Shown piece by piece: positions 27,850-36,743 of a DNA stretch of 64,000 bases; the first letter of the stretch is position 1; every line of letters begins with the position of its first letter. Below the pieces are notes generated by a model. The model was not told where the DNA came from and searched no databases. It worked only from the letters and a program-made list of their open reading frames with translations. Made by a program: the position numbers and the translations under genes. This DNA comes from Massilia forsythiae. GTDB taxonomy: Bacteria > Pseudomonadota > Gammaproteobacteria > Burkholderiales > Burkholderiaceae_D. The stretch spans positions 5,518,001-5,582,000 of the forward strand of contig NZ_CP051685.1 of NCBI RefSeq assembly GCF_012849555.1. The letters are read 5' to 3'.

Positions 27850-27886
27850 CCGTCGTCCCCGCGAAGGCGGGGACCCATGCTGAGTA
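27850..27886. repeat. Dispersed REP-like palindrome within the MITE (left)
   Basis: CCGTCGTCCCCGCGAAGGCG continues into GGGACCCATGCTGAG. It has the same core as the genomic palindrome, with GTCCCCGC / GCGGGGAC arms and loop GAAG. Confidence 0.75.
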
Positions 27887-27953
27887 CCAAAAATTAGGGT
27901 TTTTGAAGCATTATGGTTGCTTTTAAGTACCAAATTCTCTTGCTCAGTATGGA

Positions 27954-27999
27954 GGGGATAATGCCAGTGGCATTATCCCCGCCTTCGCGGGGACGACGA
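27954..27999. repeat. Hairpin GGGGATAATGCC plus inverted palindrome copy within the MITE (right)
   Basis: The stem GGGGATAATGCC / GGCATTATCCCC (27954-27965, 27969-27980) with loop AGT runs directly into CCCCGCCTTCGCGGGGACGACG, a palindrome copy in opposite orientation to the left one. Confidence 0.75.
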
Positions 28000-28129
28000 G
28001 TTGTTGGCTAGGAATGATTTTTACAATACTGCTAGCAACAAAACCCGCTTAATGCAGAGATAACGCTTATCTTGGACAGTAGTGCGCCTGCGCGGGGAGT
28101 CGTTTCAGGCAGTGCCTGAAACGATGGAT

Positions 28130-28933
28130 TTACTGTTCCAGCAATGGATGCAAGCGTGGAATCGCCGCCAGCGCGTTGCGGCCGGTCACGCTTCGCACGT
28201 GCTCGGCATCGATGCCGCGCAACTCGGCCAGCGCCCGACCGATCGCCGGCAATTGTTCCGGACTGTTGCGCGCCGGATGCACCCACGCCGGCGCGATGTC
28301 CGGCGCATCGGTTTCCAGCACGATGGACTCCAGCGGCAATTGCGTCGCCAGGCGCCGGATCTGCAGCGCGCGCGTAAAGGTCATGGCGCCGCCGAAGCCG
28401 AGGTGGAAACCCAGGTCGATGAAGGTCTGCGCCTGCTGGAAACTGCCGTTGAAGGCGTGCGCGATGCCGAACGGCGGACGGATCTGGCGCAGGTGCTTCA
28501 ATACCTGGTCTTGCGAGCGGCGCACGTGGGTCAGCACCGGCAGGCCGAAATCGCGCGCGATGCGCAGCTGCTCGCGCAGGAAGCGTTCCTGCTTGTCGCG
28601 CATCGCCGGCTCGCACAGCAGGGGGATGAAGTAATCCAGGCCGATCTCGCCGATCGCCACGAAGCGCGGGTCGGACAGCGATTCCTCGACCAGGCGCCGC
28701 AACAGCACCAGGTCCTCGTCGCGTGCGTTGGGCACGCAGATCGGATGGATGCCGAGCGCATAGCTGAGGTTCGGCGCGCCGTCGGCCAATCCCTTGACGA
28801 TGCCGAAGTTGCCGCGCTCGACCGCGGGGATCACGATCATCGACGTGCCCAGCGCAGCGGCGCGCGCGGCCACGTCCAGCGCCTGCGCGCCGAATTCGCG
28901 CGCATCCAGGTGGCAGTGGGTGTCGATCCACAT
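28130..28933 (-). CDS. TatD-family metal-dependent hydrolase (putative DNase)
   Basis: 267 residues, a TIM-barrel amidohydrolase. Metal ligands are visible in IDTHCHLDA (His6, His8), AIGEIGLDYF (Glu), VLTHVRRS and AHAFNGSF (His) and VLETDAPDI (Asp). TatD proteins are 3'-5' exonucleases or general DNases involved in DNA repair and in degrading DNA during cell death; substrate here is inferred from the family. MWIDTHCHLD is the standard start. It lies 12 nt after the lolD stop on the same strand, so it may be the last gene of a lolC-lolD-tatD transcript. Confidence 0.93.
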   Translation of the reverse strand: MWIDTHCHLDAREFGAQALDVAARAAALGTSMIVIPAVERGNFGIVKGLADGAPNLSYALGIHPICVPNARDEDLVLLRRLVEESLSDPRFVAIGEIGLDYFIPLLCEPAMRDKQERFLREQLRIARDFGLPVLTHVRRSQDQVLKHLRQIRPPFGIAHAFNGSFQQAQTFIDLGFHLGFGGAMTFTRALQIRRLATQLPLESIVLETDAPDIAPAWVHPARNSPEQLPAIGRALAELRGIDAEHVRSVTGRNALAAIPRLHPLLEQ

Positions 28934-28945
28934 CGCGCCGGTTTC

Positions 28946-29674
28946 CTATTCCGCCTGCAGGCCGTGCTCGGTCAGGCGCAGCACGCGGTCGCAGCGGGTC
29001 GCCAGGCCGGGGTCGTGGGTGACGATGACGAAGGCGGTGCCGAGGTTCTTCGACAGTTCCAGCATCAGGTCGAAGATGCCCTGCGCCGTGGCGGTGTCGA
29101 GGTTGCCGGTCGGCTCGTCGGCCAGCACGCAGGCCGGCTCGGTCACCAGCGCGCGCGCCAGGGCCACGCGCTGGCGTTCGCCGCCGGAGAGCTCGCCCGG
29201 ACGGTGGATGGCGCGCCTGGTCAATCCGACGCGCGCCAGCATGGCTTCGGCGCGCGCGATGGCTTCCGGACGCTTGACGCGCCGGATCAACAGCGGCATG
29301 GCGACGTTGTCGAGCGCCGAGAATTCCGGCAGCAGGTGGTGGAACTGGTAGACGAAGCCGAGCGACGAATTGCGCAGCTCGCCGCGCCGGGTTTCCGACA
29401 GCGCCGCGAAGTCCTCGCCCAGCAGCGTGACCGCGCCGCTGCTGGGGGTGTCCAGGCCGCCGAGGATGTGCAGCAGCGTCGACTTGCCGGAACCGGAGGC
29501 GCCGACGATCGCCACGCGCTCGCCGCGGCCGATCGCAAAGTCGACGTGGCCCAGCACCTGCACCTTGTAGTCGCCCTGGACGAAGGTCTTGCCGACGCCG
29601 CGGCAGGACAGCACCGGTGTAGTGCCGGCCTGTGCGCCGGCGGTCTGAGTGGATTGATACGTCATGTCATTCAT
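28946..29674 (-). CDS. lolD: Lipoprotein-releasing ABC transporter ATPase LolD
   Basis: 242 residues. Walker A is GASGSGKST, the Q-loop sits in [19 protein letters not shown], the signature is [15 protein letters not shown] and Walker [12 protein letters not shown] with an H-loop in [10 protein letters not shown]. Text and length match LolD, which drives release of outer-membrane lipoproteins from the inner membrane to LolA. The start overlaps the lolC stop by 8 nt; a second ATG at 29665 (MTYQ) is possible. It functions with the adjacent permease. Confidence 0.96.
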   Translation of the reverse strand: MNDMTYQSTQTAGAQAGTTPVLSCRGVGKTFVQGDYKVQVLGHVDFAIGRGERVAIVGASGSGKSTLLHILGGLDTPSSGAVTLLGEDFAALSETRRGELRNSSLGFVYQFHHLLPEFSALDNVAMPLLIRRVKRPEAIARAEAMLARVGLTRRAIHRPGELSGGERQRVALARALVTEPACVLADEPTGNLDTATAQGIFDLMLELSKNLGTAFVIVTHDPGLATRCDRVLRLTEHGLQAE

Positions 29675-30932
29675 AGCGCAGCGCCTCCGCCGGTTTGACG
29701 CGCGAGGCCGCGAAGCTCGGGTAGATGGTGGCGACGAACGCCAGCAGCACGGAGACGCCGCCGATCTTGAAAACGTCCGGCCAGCGCAGGTCGGACGGCA
29801 TCTCGCTGATCAGGTAGATGTCCTTGGACAGGAATTGCACGCCCAGCAGGTGCTCGATGAAGGGCACGATGACGTCGATGTTCAGCGCCACCAGCACGCC
29901 CAGGCCGACGCCCACGAACGTGCCCATGATGCCGACCAGCGCGCCCTGGATCATGAAGATCTTCATGATCGAACGCGGCGAGGAACCGAGCGTGCGCAGG
30001 ATGGCGATGTCGGCCTGCTTGTCGGTCACGGTCATGACCAGCGTCGACACCAGGTTGAACGCGGCCACCGCGATGATCAGGGTCAGGATGATGAACATCA
30101 TGCGCTTCTCGGTCTGCACGGCGGCGAACCAGGTGGCGTTCATCTTCGACCAGTCGCGCATGAACAAGTCGCCCGACATGGTCTTTTTCAGTTCCTGCGC
30201 GATCAGCGGCGCCTGGTGCATGTCGGCGACGCGCAGGCGCAGGCCGTTGGGCGCGGCCAGGCGCTCCATGCGCTGGGCGTCCTCGATGTTGATGAAGGCC
30301 ATGCCCGAGTCGAACTCGTAGTGGCCCGCTTCGAAGATGCCGGCCACGGTGAAGCTGCGCGTGCGCGGCACCATGCCGGCCGGCGTGGTCTGGCCCTGGG
30401 CCAGCATCATGGTGATCTTGTCGCCCACCTGCACGCCGAGCGAGCGCGCCAGCACGTAGCCGAGCACGATGTTGAATTCGCCCGGCTTCAATGCGTCCAG
30501 GCTGCCCTGGCGGATCTGCTTGGCCACGTCCGACACCTTGTGCTCTTCGGACGGCAGGATGCCGCGGATGACCGACGGTTTCATCACGTCGTCGCGCAGC
30601 AGCAGGCCCTGTGTTTCGACGAAGGGCGCGGCGCCGCGCACCGCCGGGTTGCGGAAGGCTTCCTGTTCGGCCTGGCGCCAGTTGGGCATGCTGCCGGAGG
30701 CGTCGAACACTTCGATGTGGGCCAGCACCGACAGCATGCGGTCGGTGACTTCCTTCTGGAAGCCGTTCATGACCGACAGCACCACGATCAGCGCGGCCAC
30801 GCCGAGCGCGATGCCGGACACCGAGATCAGGGAAATGAAGGAAATAAAACTGTTGCGGCTGCTGCGCTTGCCGGCGCGCGTGTAGCGCAGGCCGACCAGC
30901 CATTCGTACGGCATTTTGTGGATGATGCTCAT
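29667..30932 (-). CDS. lolC: Lipoprotein-releasing ABC transporter permease LolC/E
   Basis: 421 residues from the ATG at 30932. A start at 30914 ([13 protein letters not shown]) is equally plausible; neither has a strong ribosome binding site. There are four membrane helices in the MacB/FtsX layout: one N-terminal ([30 protein letters not shown]), a large periplasmic domain of about 220 residues, and three C-terminal ([64 protein letters not shown]). [16 protein letters not shown] is the coupling-helix region. Only one permease gene is present, as in many Betaproteobacteria, where one LolC/E-type protein is presumed to form the homodimer. Confidence 0.94.
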   Translation of the reverse strand: MSIIHKMPYEWLVGLRYTRAGKRSSRNSFISFISLISVSGIALGVAALIVVLSVMNGFQKEVTDRMLSVLAHIEVFDASGSMPNWRQAEQEAFRNPAVRGAAPFVETQGLLLRDDVMKPSVIRGILPSEEHKVSDVAKQIRQGSLDALKPGEFNIVLGYVLARSLGVQVGDKITMMLAQGQTTPAGMVPRTRSFTVAGIFEAGHYEFDSGMAFINIEDAQRMERLAAPNGLRLRVADMHQAPLIAQELKKTMSGDLFMRDWSKMNATWFAAVQTEKRMMFIILTLIIAVAAFNLVSTLVMTVTDKQADIAILRTLGSSPRSIMKIFMIQGALVGIMGTFVGVGLGVLVALNIDVIVPFIEHLLGVQFLSKDIYLISEMPSDLRWPDVFKIGGVSVLLAFVATIYPSFAASRVKPAEALRYE

Positions 30933-31087
30933 GGATTCCGTGGGTTCGATGCGGAGCTGGATACTGTCGGTCCCGCAGTTTGCCACACAAACATCCTGCG
31001 CGTGGCGGATTGTCACAATTGGAACAACTTTTGACGGCTTGCCATGCCGTCGAAGACAGGCGCTTCGCGTATGCGCGGCAGATGTCC

Positions 31088-31093
31088 TACAAT
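31088..31093 (+). promoter_or_regulatory. Possible -10 box close to the start codon
   Basis: TACAAT lies 5 nt before the ATG at 31099, so transcription would begin at or next to the start codon, implying a leaderless or nearly leaderless mRNA. No good -35 hexamer is visible at 16-18 bp. Confidence 0.35.
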
Positions 31094-31098
31094 ACGCC

Positions 31099-32169
31099 AT
31101 GGCCCCTATTACGCTTGTCCTGCCGTTCGCCCTCCCCGTCCCCGAATTCGCCGCCGACCTGATCCGTGTCCTGCAAGCGCCGGCGCTGGCAGCGCTGTTG
31201 TCGCGCACGGCGCAGCACCGGTTCCACCCGTTGCCGCCGAACGCGCGCGCCTTGCCGCACGAGCTGTGGATCGCCGATGCGCTCGGCCTGATGCGCGGCG
31301 TCGAACCGGCGCTGGCGACCGGCGTCATGCGCGGCTACGGGCTCGATCCGGAAGACGGTACCTGGTTCGTGGTCAATCCGACCCACATCCAGATCGCGCG
31401 CACCCACCTCATGATGGACGACCTGCGCGGGCTCGACCTGCGCGAGGACGAAGGCCGCGCCCTGTTCGAAGCCGCCCTGCCCTCGATCGCGGACAGCGGC
31501 TACCGGCTCCTCTACGGCGCCGCCGACACCTGGTTCCTGCGCGCCGACGCCTGGGACGACCTGCGCACCGCCACGCCGGACGCCGCGGTCGGCATGAACC
31601 TGACCGACTGGATGCCGACCGGCGACAAGGCGCGCGCCTTCCGCAAGCTGCAGAACGACGTGCAGGTGACCTGGTACACGCATCCGGTCAACGCAGCGCG
31701 CGAGGCGCGCGGGCGCCAGGCGATCAATTCGATCTGGCCCTGGGGTGGCGCCAGCCTGGCCACCGAGCAGGCCCATAAGCTGGTGGCCGGCGCCCGGCGC
31801 CGCCTGGGCGCGCCCCCGGCGCTGGTCACCCACGCCGTGCCCGCCTGGCTCGACGCGCTCGCCACGCGCCGCCTTGAGTCGCCATCCGCCTTCGCCGTCC
31901 AGTTGGACGGCGAAGGCGGCGATGAAACCGTCCTGGTGTGCGGCAGCGTCACGGCGCCGGCCATCGCCGCGGACTGGGACGGCTGGCTGCGCGAAATGAC
32001 GCGCCTGGAAACCGAACTGTTCGCGCCGCTGCTGGAGGCCGTCAAAACCGGCCGCGTCAAGCAGTTGCGCCTGGTGCTGAGCCACCGCGACGGCGCCCTG
32101 GAAACCGTTACCACCCCGATGGCGCAGCGCAAGTTCTGGCGCCGTCCGACCCTGGAAGCACTGACTTGA
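31099..32169 (+). CDS. Conserved hypothetical protein upstream of recJ
   Basis: 356 residues with no signal peptide or membrane helix. Landmarks are HELWIADALGLMRGVEPALATGVMRGYGL, WFVVNPTHIQIARTHLMMDD and VTWYTHPVNAAREARGRQAINSIWPWGG. I recall similar proteins next to recJ in Burkholderiales, sometimes annotated as phosphoglycerate-mutase-like or regulatory, but no catalytic motif supports that. Its stop TGA overlaps the TTG start of recJ (TTGA), so the two are translationally coupled. The coupling suggests shared expression with a DNA-repair exonuclease; no function is claimed. Confidence 0.75.
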   Translation: MAPITLVLPFALPVPEFAADLIRVLQAPALAALLSRTAQHRFHPLPPNARALPHELWIADALGLMRGVEPALATGVMRGYGLDPEDGTWFVVNPTHIQIARTHLMMDDLRGLDLREDEGRALFEAALPSIADSGYRLLYGAADTWFLRADAWDDLRTATPDAAVGMNLTDWMPTGDKARAFRKLQNDVQVTWYTHPVNAAREARGRQAINSIWPWGGASLATEQAHKLVAGARRRLGAPPALVTHAVPAWLDALATRRLESPSAFAVQLDGEGGDETVLVCGSVTAPAIAADWDGWLREMTRLETELFAPLLEAVKTGRVKQLRLVLSHRDGALETVTTPMAQRKFWRRPTLEALT

Positions 32170-33863
32170 AGACCCGCATCGCCATCCGCCCCTGCCCGGT
32201 ACGCCAATCCGAAATGCTGCGCCAGGGCGGCATCCATCCCGTGCTGGCGCGCGTGTTCGCCGCGCGCGGCCTGTCCGACCCGCGCGAACTGGCCAGCGAG
32301 CTGCAGGCGCTGGTGCCGCCCGGCGCCCTGCTGCAGATCGACGCCGCCGCCGCCTACCTGGCCGACGCGATCCAGGACCGCAAGAAGATGACCATCGTCG
32401 CCGACTACGATTGCGACGGCGCCACCGCCTGCGCGGTCGCGCTGCGCGGCCTGCGCGCGATGGGCGCCGAGGTCGACTTCATCGTCCCCAACCGCTTCGA
32501 GTACGGCTACGGCCTGACGCCCGAGATCGTCGAGCTGACCGCGCGCGAAAAGGCGCCGGACATCATCCTCACCGTCGACAACGGCATCGCCAGCATCGAC
32601 GGCGTGGAAGCGGCCAGGCGGCGCGGCATCGAGGTCGTGGTCACCGACCACCACCTGCCCGGCGAGCGCCTGCCGGACGCGCGCGTGATCGTCAACCCGA
32701 ACCAGCCCGAATGCGGCTTCCCGAGCAAGAACCTGGCCGGCGTCGGCGTGGTGTTCTACGTGCTGCTGGCGCTGCGCGCCGAACTGCGCAAGCGCGGCAC
32801 GTTCGACGCGCAAAGCCAGCCCAAGCTGGACAGCCTGCTCGACCTGGTGGCGCTGGGCACCGTGGCCGACGTGGTGAAGCTCGACACCAACAACCGTATC
32901 CTGGTGGCGCAGGGCCTGAAGCGCATGCGCGCCGGACGCATGCATGCCGGCGTGGCGGCGCTGTTCCGGGTGGCCGGGCGCGAGGCGCGCACCGCCTCGC
33001 CGTTCGATCTCGGCTTCGCGCTCGGTCCGCGCCTGAACGCCGCCGGCCGCCTGCAAGACATGTCGCTCGGGATCGAGTGCCTGACCACCGACGACGAGGG
33101 CCGCGCCTGGGCCATCGCCCAGCAGCTCAACGAGATCAACCTCAAGCGGCGCGAGATCGAGGCCGACATGCAGGGCACCGCGCTGCTGCACCTGGACGAC
33201 TTCAGCCCGGCCGACGCCAGCACCATCGCCGTGTTCGACGACGGCTGGCACCAGGGCGTGATCGGCATCGTCGCCTCGCGCCTGAAGGAAAAGTTCTATC
33301 GCCCGACCATCACATTCGCCCCGGCCGGCGACGGCTGGATCAAGGGTTCGGGACGCTCGATCCCCGGTTTCCACATGCGCGACGCGCTCGACCTGGTGTC
33401 CAAGCGCGTACCCGGCCTGATCGACAAGTTCGGCGGCCACGCGATGGCGGCCGGACTGACCATCCGCGGCGAGCACTTCGACACCTTCACCCAGGCTTTC
33501 GAAGCGGTCGGGCGCGCCTGGCTGACGGAAGCCCAGCTGGAACGCGTGGTCGAGACCGACGGCCCGCTGGAAGACGATTTCTATTCGACCCAGTTCATCG
33601 AGCTGGTCGACGGCCAGGTGTGGGGCCAGGGCTTCGCGCCGCCGGTGTTCGTCGACGAGTTCCGCGTGGTCAGCCAGCGCATCCTGAAGGACAAGCACCT
33701 GAAACTGCTGCTGGAACGCAACGGCCGCCGCTACGACGCGATCTGGTTCGGCCACGTCGATGCGCTGGGCGACAAGGCGCGGGTGGCGTTCCGGCTCGAC
33801 GCCAACGAGTACAACGGCGTGACCAAGGTGCAGCTGCTGGTGGAGCACGCCGAGCCGGCGTGA
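32166..33863 (+). CDS. recJ: Single-stranded-DNA-specific exonuclease RecJ
   Basis: 565 residues, close to E. coli RecJ (577). The DHH phosphoesterase motifs are clear: IVADYDCDGATAC, ILTVDNGIAS, VVVTDHHLPG and LVALGTVADVV. The DHHA1 part has GSGRSIPGFHMRDAL and FGGHAMAAGLTI, followed by the OB domain. RecJ degrades ssDNA 5'-3' in recombination and mismatch repair. The start is TTG at 32166 (MKTRIAIRPCPV), overlapping the preceding stop; no ATG occurs before the conserved N-terminus. Confidence 0.96.
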   Translation: MKTRIAIRPCPVRQSEMLRQGGIHPVLARVFAARGLSDPRELASELQALVPPGALLQIDAAAAYLADAIQDRKKMTIVADYDCDGATACAVALRGLRAMGAEVDFIVPNRFEYGYGLTPEIVELTAREKAPDIILTVDNGIASIDGVEAARRRGIEVVVTDHHLPGERLPDARVIVNPNQPECGFPSKNLAGVGVVFYVLLALRAELRKRGTFDAQSQPKLDSLLDLVALGTVADVVKLDTNNRILVAQGLKRMRAGRMHAGVAALFRVAGREARTASPFDLGFALGPRLNAAGRLQDMSLGIECLTTDDEGRAWAIAQQLNEINLKRREIEADMQGTALLHLDDFSPADASTIAVFDDGWHQGVIGIVASRLKEKFYRPTITFAPAGDGWIKGSGRSIPGFHMRDALDLVSKRVPGLIDKFGGHAMAAGLTIRGEHFDTFTQAFEAVGRAWLTEAQLERVVETDGPLEDDFYSTQFIELVDGQVWGQGFAPPVFVDEFRVVSQRILKDKHLKLLLERNGRRYDAIWFGHVDALGDKARVAFRLDANEYNGVTKVQLLVEHAEPA

Positions 33864-33897
33864 CGGCGGCCCGCACCCCGGCCCGCGGCTTGCGACC

Positions 33898-34497
33898 TCA
33901 GCGCCCGGCCGGCGCCGCGCCGTTCGACGCCGCGCCGTTCGACGCCTTGCGGCGACCGGCATAGCCCATCAGCGCCAGTCCTCCGCCCAGCAGCAAGGCC
34001 GTCGCCGGCTCGGGCACGTCCTGCGTCGTGGCCGACGCCACCCCGAAGGTGATCGCGCCGCTGTCCCAGCGCCCGTCGGCGCCGGCCAGGTCGTCGTAGT
34101 AATCGTAGAACTCCAGGCGCAGGATGCCGTCGGCGCCGACGTTGAAGTCCAGGCCGAGGTCGGCCAGGTCGATATTCCCGGCATAGCTTGCCGTACCGGG
34201 ACCGTCGTTGCCCAGGCCCGGATTGAACAGGACGCCGGTGCCGTCCGAATTGGTGAACGCCAGCCCGATGTCGGACAGCCAACTCGTACCGAACGCGCTC
34301 AGGCCGACCGCATACGCGATGCTGGTGATGGTGGCATTGGCGCCGACGTCGTAGGTCTGCACCGTGTTGTCCGGATTGCCGGCGATGCCGTTGCTCTGGA
34401 TGCCGGCGAGGTTCACCGTCAACGGCGCCGCGAATACCGAGGCGCATGCGAACAGGGACACGCCGGCGAGCATCTTGCGGATTGCATTCAGTGGCAT
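33898..34497 (-). CDS. PEP-CTERM sorting domain protein
   Basis: 199 residues from MPLNAIRKMLAG (ATG 34497, AGGAGA 6 nt upstream). The signal peptide runs to about residue 25 (ACASVFAA). The secreted body has a beta-rich, acidic pattern (LADLGLDFNVGADGILRLEF, YDYYDDLAGADGRWDSGAITFG). The canonical sorting signal VPEPATALLLGGGLALMGYA is followed by GRRK. The C-terminus has an extra tail (ASNGAASNGAAPAGR) encoded by a 15-bp tandem repeat at 33914-33943, beyond the usual end of the sorting domain. Exosortase-dependent surface display is expected. It ends convergently with recJ, 34 nt apart. Confidence 0.85.
   Translation of the reverse strand: MPLNAIRKMLAGVSLFACASVFAAPLTVNLAGIQSNGIAGNPDNTVQTYDVGANATITSIAYAVGLSAFGTSWLSDIGLAFTNSDGTGVLFNPGLGNDGPGTASYAGNIDLADLGLDFNVGADGILRLEFYDYYDDLAGADGRWDSGAITFGVASATTQDVPEPATALLLGGGLALMGYAGRRKASNGAASNGAAPAGR
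33914..33943. repeat. 15-bp tandem duplication in the PEP-CTERM gene tail
   Basis: GCCGCGCCGTTCGAC occurs twice head to tail (33914-33928, 33929-33943), giving a repeated ASNGA-type peptide after the Arg-rich end of the sorting signal. Confidence 0.8.
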
Positions 34498-34595
34498 GGA
34501 AGTCTCCTTCAATTTGTTGGTATGGCCCGGTGACGAGGGTCGCCGGCGGGCGTGTGCGTGCCTTCGCCGCACCGGCTTTTTCGTGCGCCGGCGCG

Positions 34596-34632
34596 AAAAA
34601 GCGCCCGCGGTCCCTCGCGGTGCCGCGGGCGC
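34596..34632 (-). terminator. Intrinsic terminator of the GH16 gene
   Basis: The stem GCGCCCGCGG / CCGCGGGCGC (34601-34610, 34623-34632) is followed on the minus strand by TTTTT (complement of 34596-34600). It lies 24 nt past the GH16 stop. Confidence 0.85.
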
Positions 34633-34655
34633 CTGCGCCGGCGCTCAGTTCATCG

Positions 34656-36443
34656 TCATTTCATCGTATAGCTCTGCTGCGCCGTATCCACCCCGCCATT
34701 GCGCGCCGCATCCCAGTAGGTGAAGCTGTAGCGCACCACATCGCCGATCTTCAGGCCGCCGGCGCTGTACGAATTGGTGCTGCCGTCCAGCCGCATGCGC
34801 ACGTTCTGCTGGGCGCCGCCGTTGACGGTGTAGTGCACGTCGGCCCAGCTGCCGGTGGTGGTGTTGAACTGCAGCGTGGTGGCCGAGGTCTGGGTGACCG
34901 AGGTCGGGCCGGTGCTCGTCACCGGCGGCGTCGTGGTCGAGGTGCCCGACAGGTAGACCACGTCGTCGATCGCGAACTGAAAGCTCGAGGCCGGCAGCTT
35001 GTTGGCGTCGCTCGAAATCATGAAGACGTCGAGCAGCGACTGCGCCGCCACCTTGGTGCCGAGCAGGGCCGACACCGGCACGCTGGCGGTGGCCCACTCG
35101 CCGTTGCGCACCAGGCCGTAGGCGGTGGTATTGGCCGGGAAGTTGACCCAGTTCTGGTTGGTGTAGGTGTCGCCCACGCCGATGTTGAACGACACGTTGG
35201 CCGGGATCTTGATGCGGAACTTCAGCGTGCCGTTGCGGAAGTTCGACAGGTCGACCGCCTGGCGCGCCTGGATGCCGCCGCCGAACCACTGGCCGGGGGC
35301 GGTGTAGTTCCAGGCGATCACGTTGCTGCCTTCCGCCGGCGGCGTGTTGCCGGCCCCTGTCGAGGCGCCGTTCCACAGGAAGATGTCGGAGGTGGTGCCG
35401 GCCACCAGCTTGTTGTTGACGGCGGTGGTGTCGGTGAACACGCCGAAGTTGCCGACTTCCGGCACGGTCTGGTTGCCGAGCTTGACGGTGCCCTTGCCGT
35501 CCAGCTGGTAGACGCGCACGTAGTCGACGTACATGGTGCCCGGCAGCGGCGCCGTGACCTGGCCCGGACTGGCGGCGTCGGTGAAGTTGCCGCCCACGGC
35601 CAGGTTCAGCAGCAGGTAGAACGGCGACTGCAGCGCGGTCGAATTGACCGGCAGCGGCTTGTCGTACATGTTGTACTCGACGCCGTTGTCGACAGTGGTA
35701 AAGCGCATTTCGCTTTCGGTCCAGTACAGGCGGTAGGTGACGAAGCGGTTGGCCAGCGAGGCCGACGGCGCGTACCAGTTCTTGGTCTGCCAGGCGGTCG
35801 AGGCGGCGCAGCTTTCGTTGCCCGGCACGCAGGCGGCCTGCTGCCAGGTGATCACGTTGGAGCCGACGAAGTTATTGGCCGAGGTGGCGCCGGAGCCGCT
35901 GCGCGAGGCTGCCTTGTGGCCCATCTCCATGATGTCGATCTCGCCGTTGCGCGGCCAGGTCTGCGGGCTGACGCCCAGCATCCAGGCAGCCGGCCACAGG
36001 CCGGTGGCGATGTTGGGCGTGGCCATGCGGATCTCGATCATGCCGTACTGCACCTGCACCTTGCCCTTGCTGTCGATCTTGCCGGAGGTGAAGACGTTGC
36101 TGCCCACGGTCTGGCTCTGGGCGCGGATCGCCAGTGCACGCGTGCCGGACTCGAACGGCACGTTGACGATCGACAGGTTGTTCGGGCTGTAGTACTCCAG
36201 CTCGGCGTTGCCGTAGCCGCACAGGTTGATCTGGCAGCCGTTGCCGTCGGTGGCGGTCCAGGTCTTGCTGTCCAGGGTGCTGCCGTTGAACTCTTCCGAC
36301 CACAGCAGTTGCCCGATGGCCGGGCTGGTGACGCTGGCCATGGCCTGGGCGCCGCACGCCAGCAAGGCGCCGGCAAGCGCCGCGTGGAAAGGTTTCCATT
36401 TGTAATTCGACTTCAGCTGACGATATTCGTGTTGTTTGTTCAC
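34656..36443 (-). CDS. GH16 beta-1,3-glucanase (laminarinase-type) with C-terminal CBM56-like domain
   Basis: 595 residues. The GTG at 36443 (MNKQHEYRQL) is chosen because GAGGAG lies 5 nt upstream; the in-frame ATG at 36461 has no such site. A signal peptide ends near AQAMA. The GH16 domain has WSEEFNGSTLDSKTW, FTSGKIDSKGKVQVQYGMIEIR and the catalytic motif NGEIDIMEMG, with nucleophile Glu168 and acid/base Glu173. A middle beta-sandwich (TSDIFLWNGASTG to LSGTS) resembles a carbohydrate-binding module. The last 85 residues (TTLQFNTTTGSWADVHYTVN, WDAARNGG) match CBM56, a beta-1,3-glucan binder. It is secreted to degrade laminarin or fungal glucan. A promoter with overlapping operator lies upstream, and a terminator follows. 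Confidence 0.93.
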   Translation of the reverse strand: MNKQHEYRQLKSNYKWKPFHAALAGALLACGAQAMASVTSPAIGQLLWSEEFNGSTLDSKTWTATDGNGCQINLCGYGNAELEYYSPNNLSIVNVPFESGTRALAIRAQSQTVGSNVFTSGKIDSKGKVQVQYGMIEIRMATPNIATGLWPAAWMLGVSPQTWPRNGEIDIMEMGHKAASRSGSGATSANNFVGSNVITWQQAACVPGNESCAASTAWQTKNWYAPSASLANRFVTYRLYWTESEMRFTTVDNGVEYNMYDKPLPVNSTALQSPFYLLLNLAVGGNFTDAASPGQVTAPLPGTMYVDYVRVYQLDGKGTVKLGNQTVPEVGNFGVFTDTTAVNNKLVAGTTSDIFLWNGASTGAGNTPPAEGSNVIAWNYTAPGQWFGGGIQARQAVDLSNFRNGTLKFRIKIPANVSFNIGVGDTYTNQNWVNFPANTTAYGLVRNGEWATASVPVSALLGTKVAAQSLLDVFMISSDANKLPASSFQFAIDDVVYLSGTSTTTPPVTSTGPTSVTQTSATTLQFNTTTGSWADVHYTVNGGAQQNVRMRLDGSTNSYSAGGLKIGDVVRYSFTYWDAARNGGVDTAQQSYTMK

Positions 36444-36547
36444 GTCGACTCCTCGTTCCACTCCAAAGAAAATGTGACAGCGCCGGGCGGCGCTACCACG
36501 GCTTGCCAGCTTCGAACGCTGGTCTCGAATGACTTTCCGATGGCACT

Positions 36548-36567
36548 ATTTGGAAACCTTTCCAAAT
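36548..36567. promoter_or_regulatory. 20-bp palindromic operator upstream of GH16
   Basis: ATTTGGAAA-CC-TTTCCAAAT is a perfect 9-bp inverted repeat with a 2-bp spacer. It starts about 10 bp past the -10 box of the minus-strand promoter, so it covers the start of transcription, a repressor position. The TGGAAA..TTTCCA form suits a LacI-family sugar regulator, but no regulator gene is nearby. Confidence 0.7.
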
Positions 36568-36577
36568 GTGAATGTAA

Positions 36578-36606
36578 AATATATTCTTATTTGCATGAAG
36601 CGTCAA
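36578..36606 (-). promoter_or_regulatory. Sigma70 promoter of the GH16 gene
   Basis: On the minus strand TTGACG (36606-36601) and TATATT (36583-36578) are separated by exactly 17 bp. The predicted start near 36571 gives a leader of about 128 nt to the GTG at 36443, with the palindromic operator at its beginning. The AT-rich context contrasts with the surrounding sequence. Confidence 0.75.
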
Positions 36607-36743
36607 ATCCGGCGTGCGCCGTGTTGTTTTACTCCATCGCGATGTCGCGGCGTCGTCGCAGCCGGCGGGTCGACCGGCGCCCTGGGCAGCAGCGCGCCCA
36701 CCGGGCGGCCGTACTTCGCATTCCGGCGCCATCGGCGAGCGCT

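Larger units (their letters stand above)
27814..28085. mobile_element. MITE-like element, 272 bp, with 18-bp TIRs and 8-bp TSD
   Basis: The ends are GCACTACTGTCCAAGATA (27814-27831) and its exact reverse complement (28068-28085). Immediately outside both ends is GCCTGCGC (27806-27813 and 28086-28093), an 8-bp target duplication. Removing the element and one duplicate restores an intact dispersed palindrome GTCCCCGCCTGCGCGGGGA. There is no transposase ORF, so it must be mobilised in trans. Inside are two palindrome copies in opposite orientation and a hairpin with 12-13 bp arms at 27954-27980. Confidence 0.85.
27561..28129. other. Gene-free stretch upstream of vgrG
   Basis: About 570 bases with no gene. 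It holds the vgrG upstream region (27561-27780), a dispersed palindrome copy split by a MITE-like insertion (27814-28085), and a hairpin CGTTTCAGGC-AGT-GCCTGAAACG (28101-28123) just beyond the tatD stop. That hairpin lacks a T-run on either strand, so it is at best a weak terminator. Confidence 0.7.

Noticed and set aside
27814-28085. Insertion as a complete IS element
   Set aside because: Only 272 bp and no transposase ORF; classed as a MITE-like element.
28101-28123. Hairpin downstream of tatD as an intrinsic terminator
   Set aside because: 10-bp arms are good but no T-run follows on either strand; recorded only as a hairpin.
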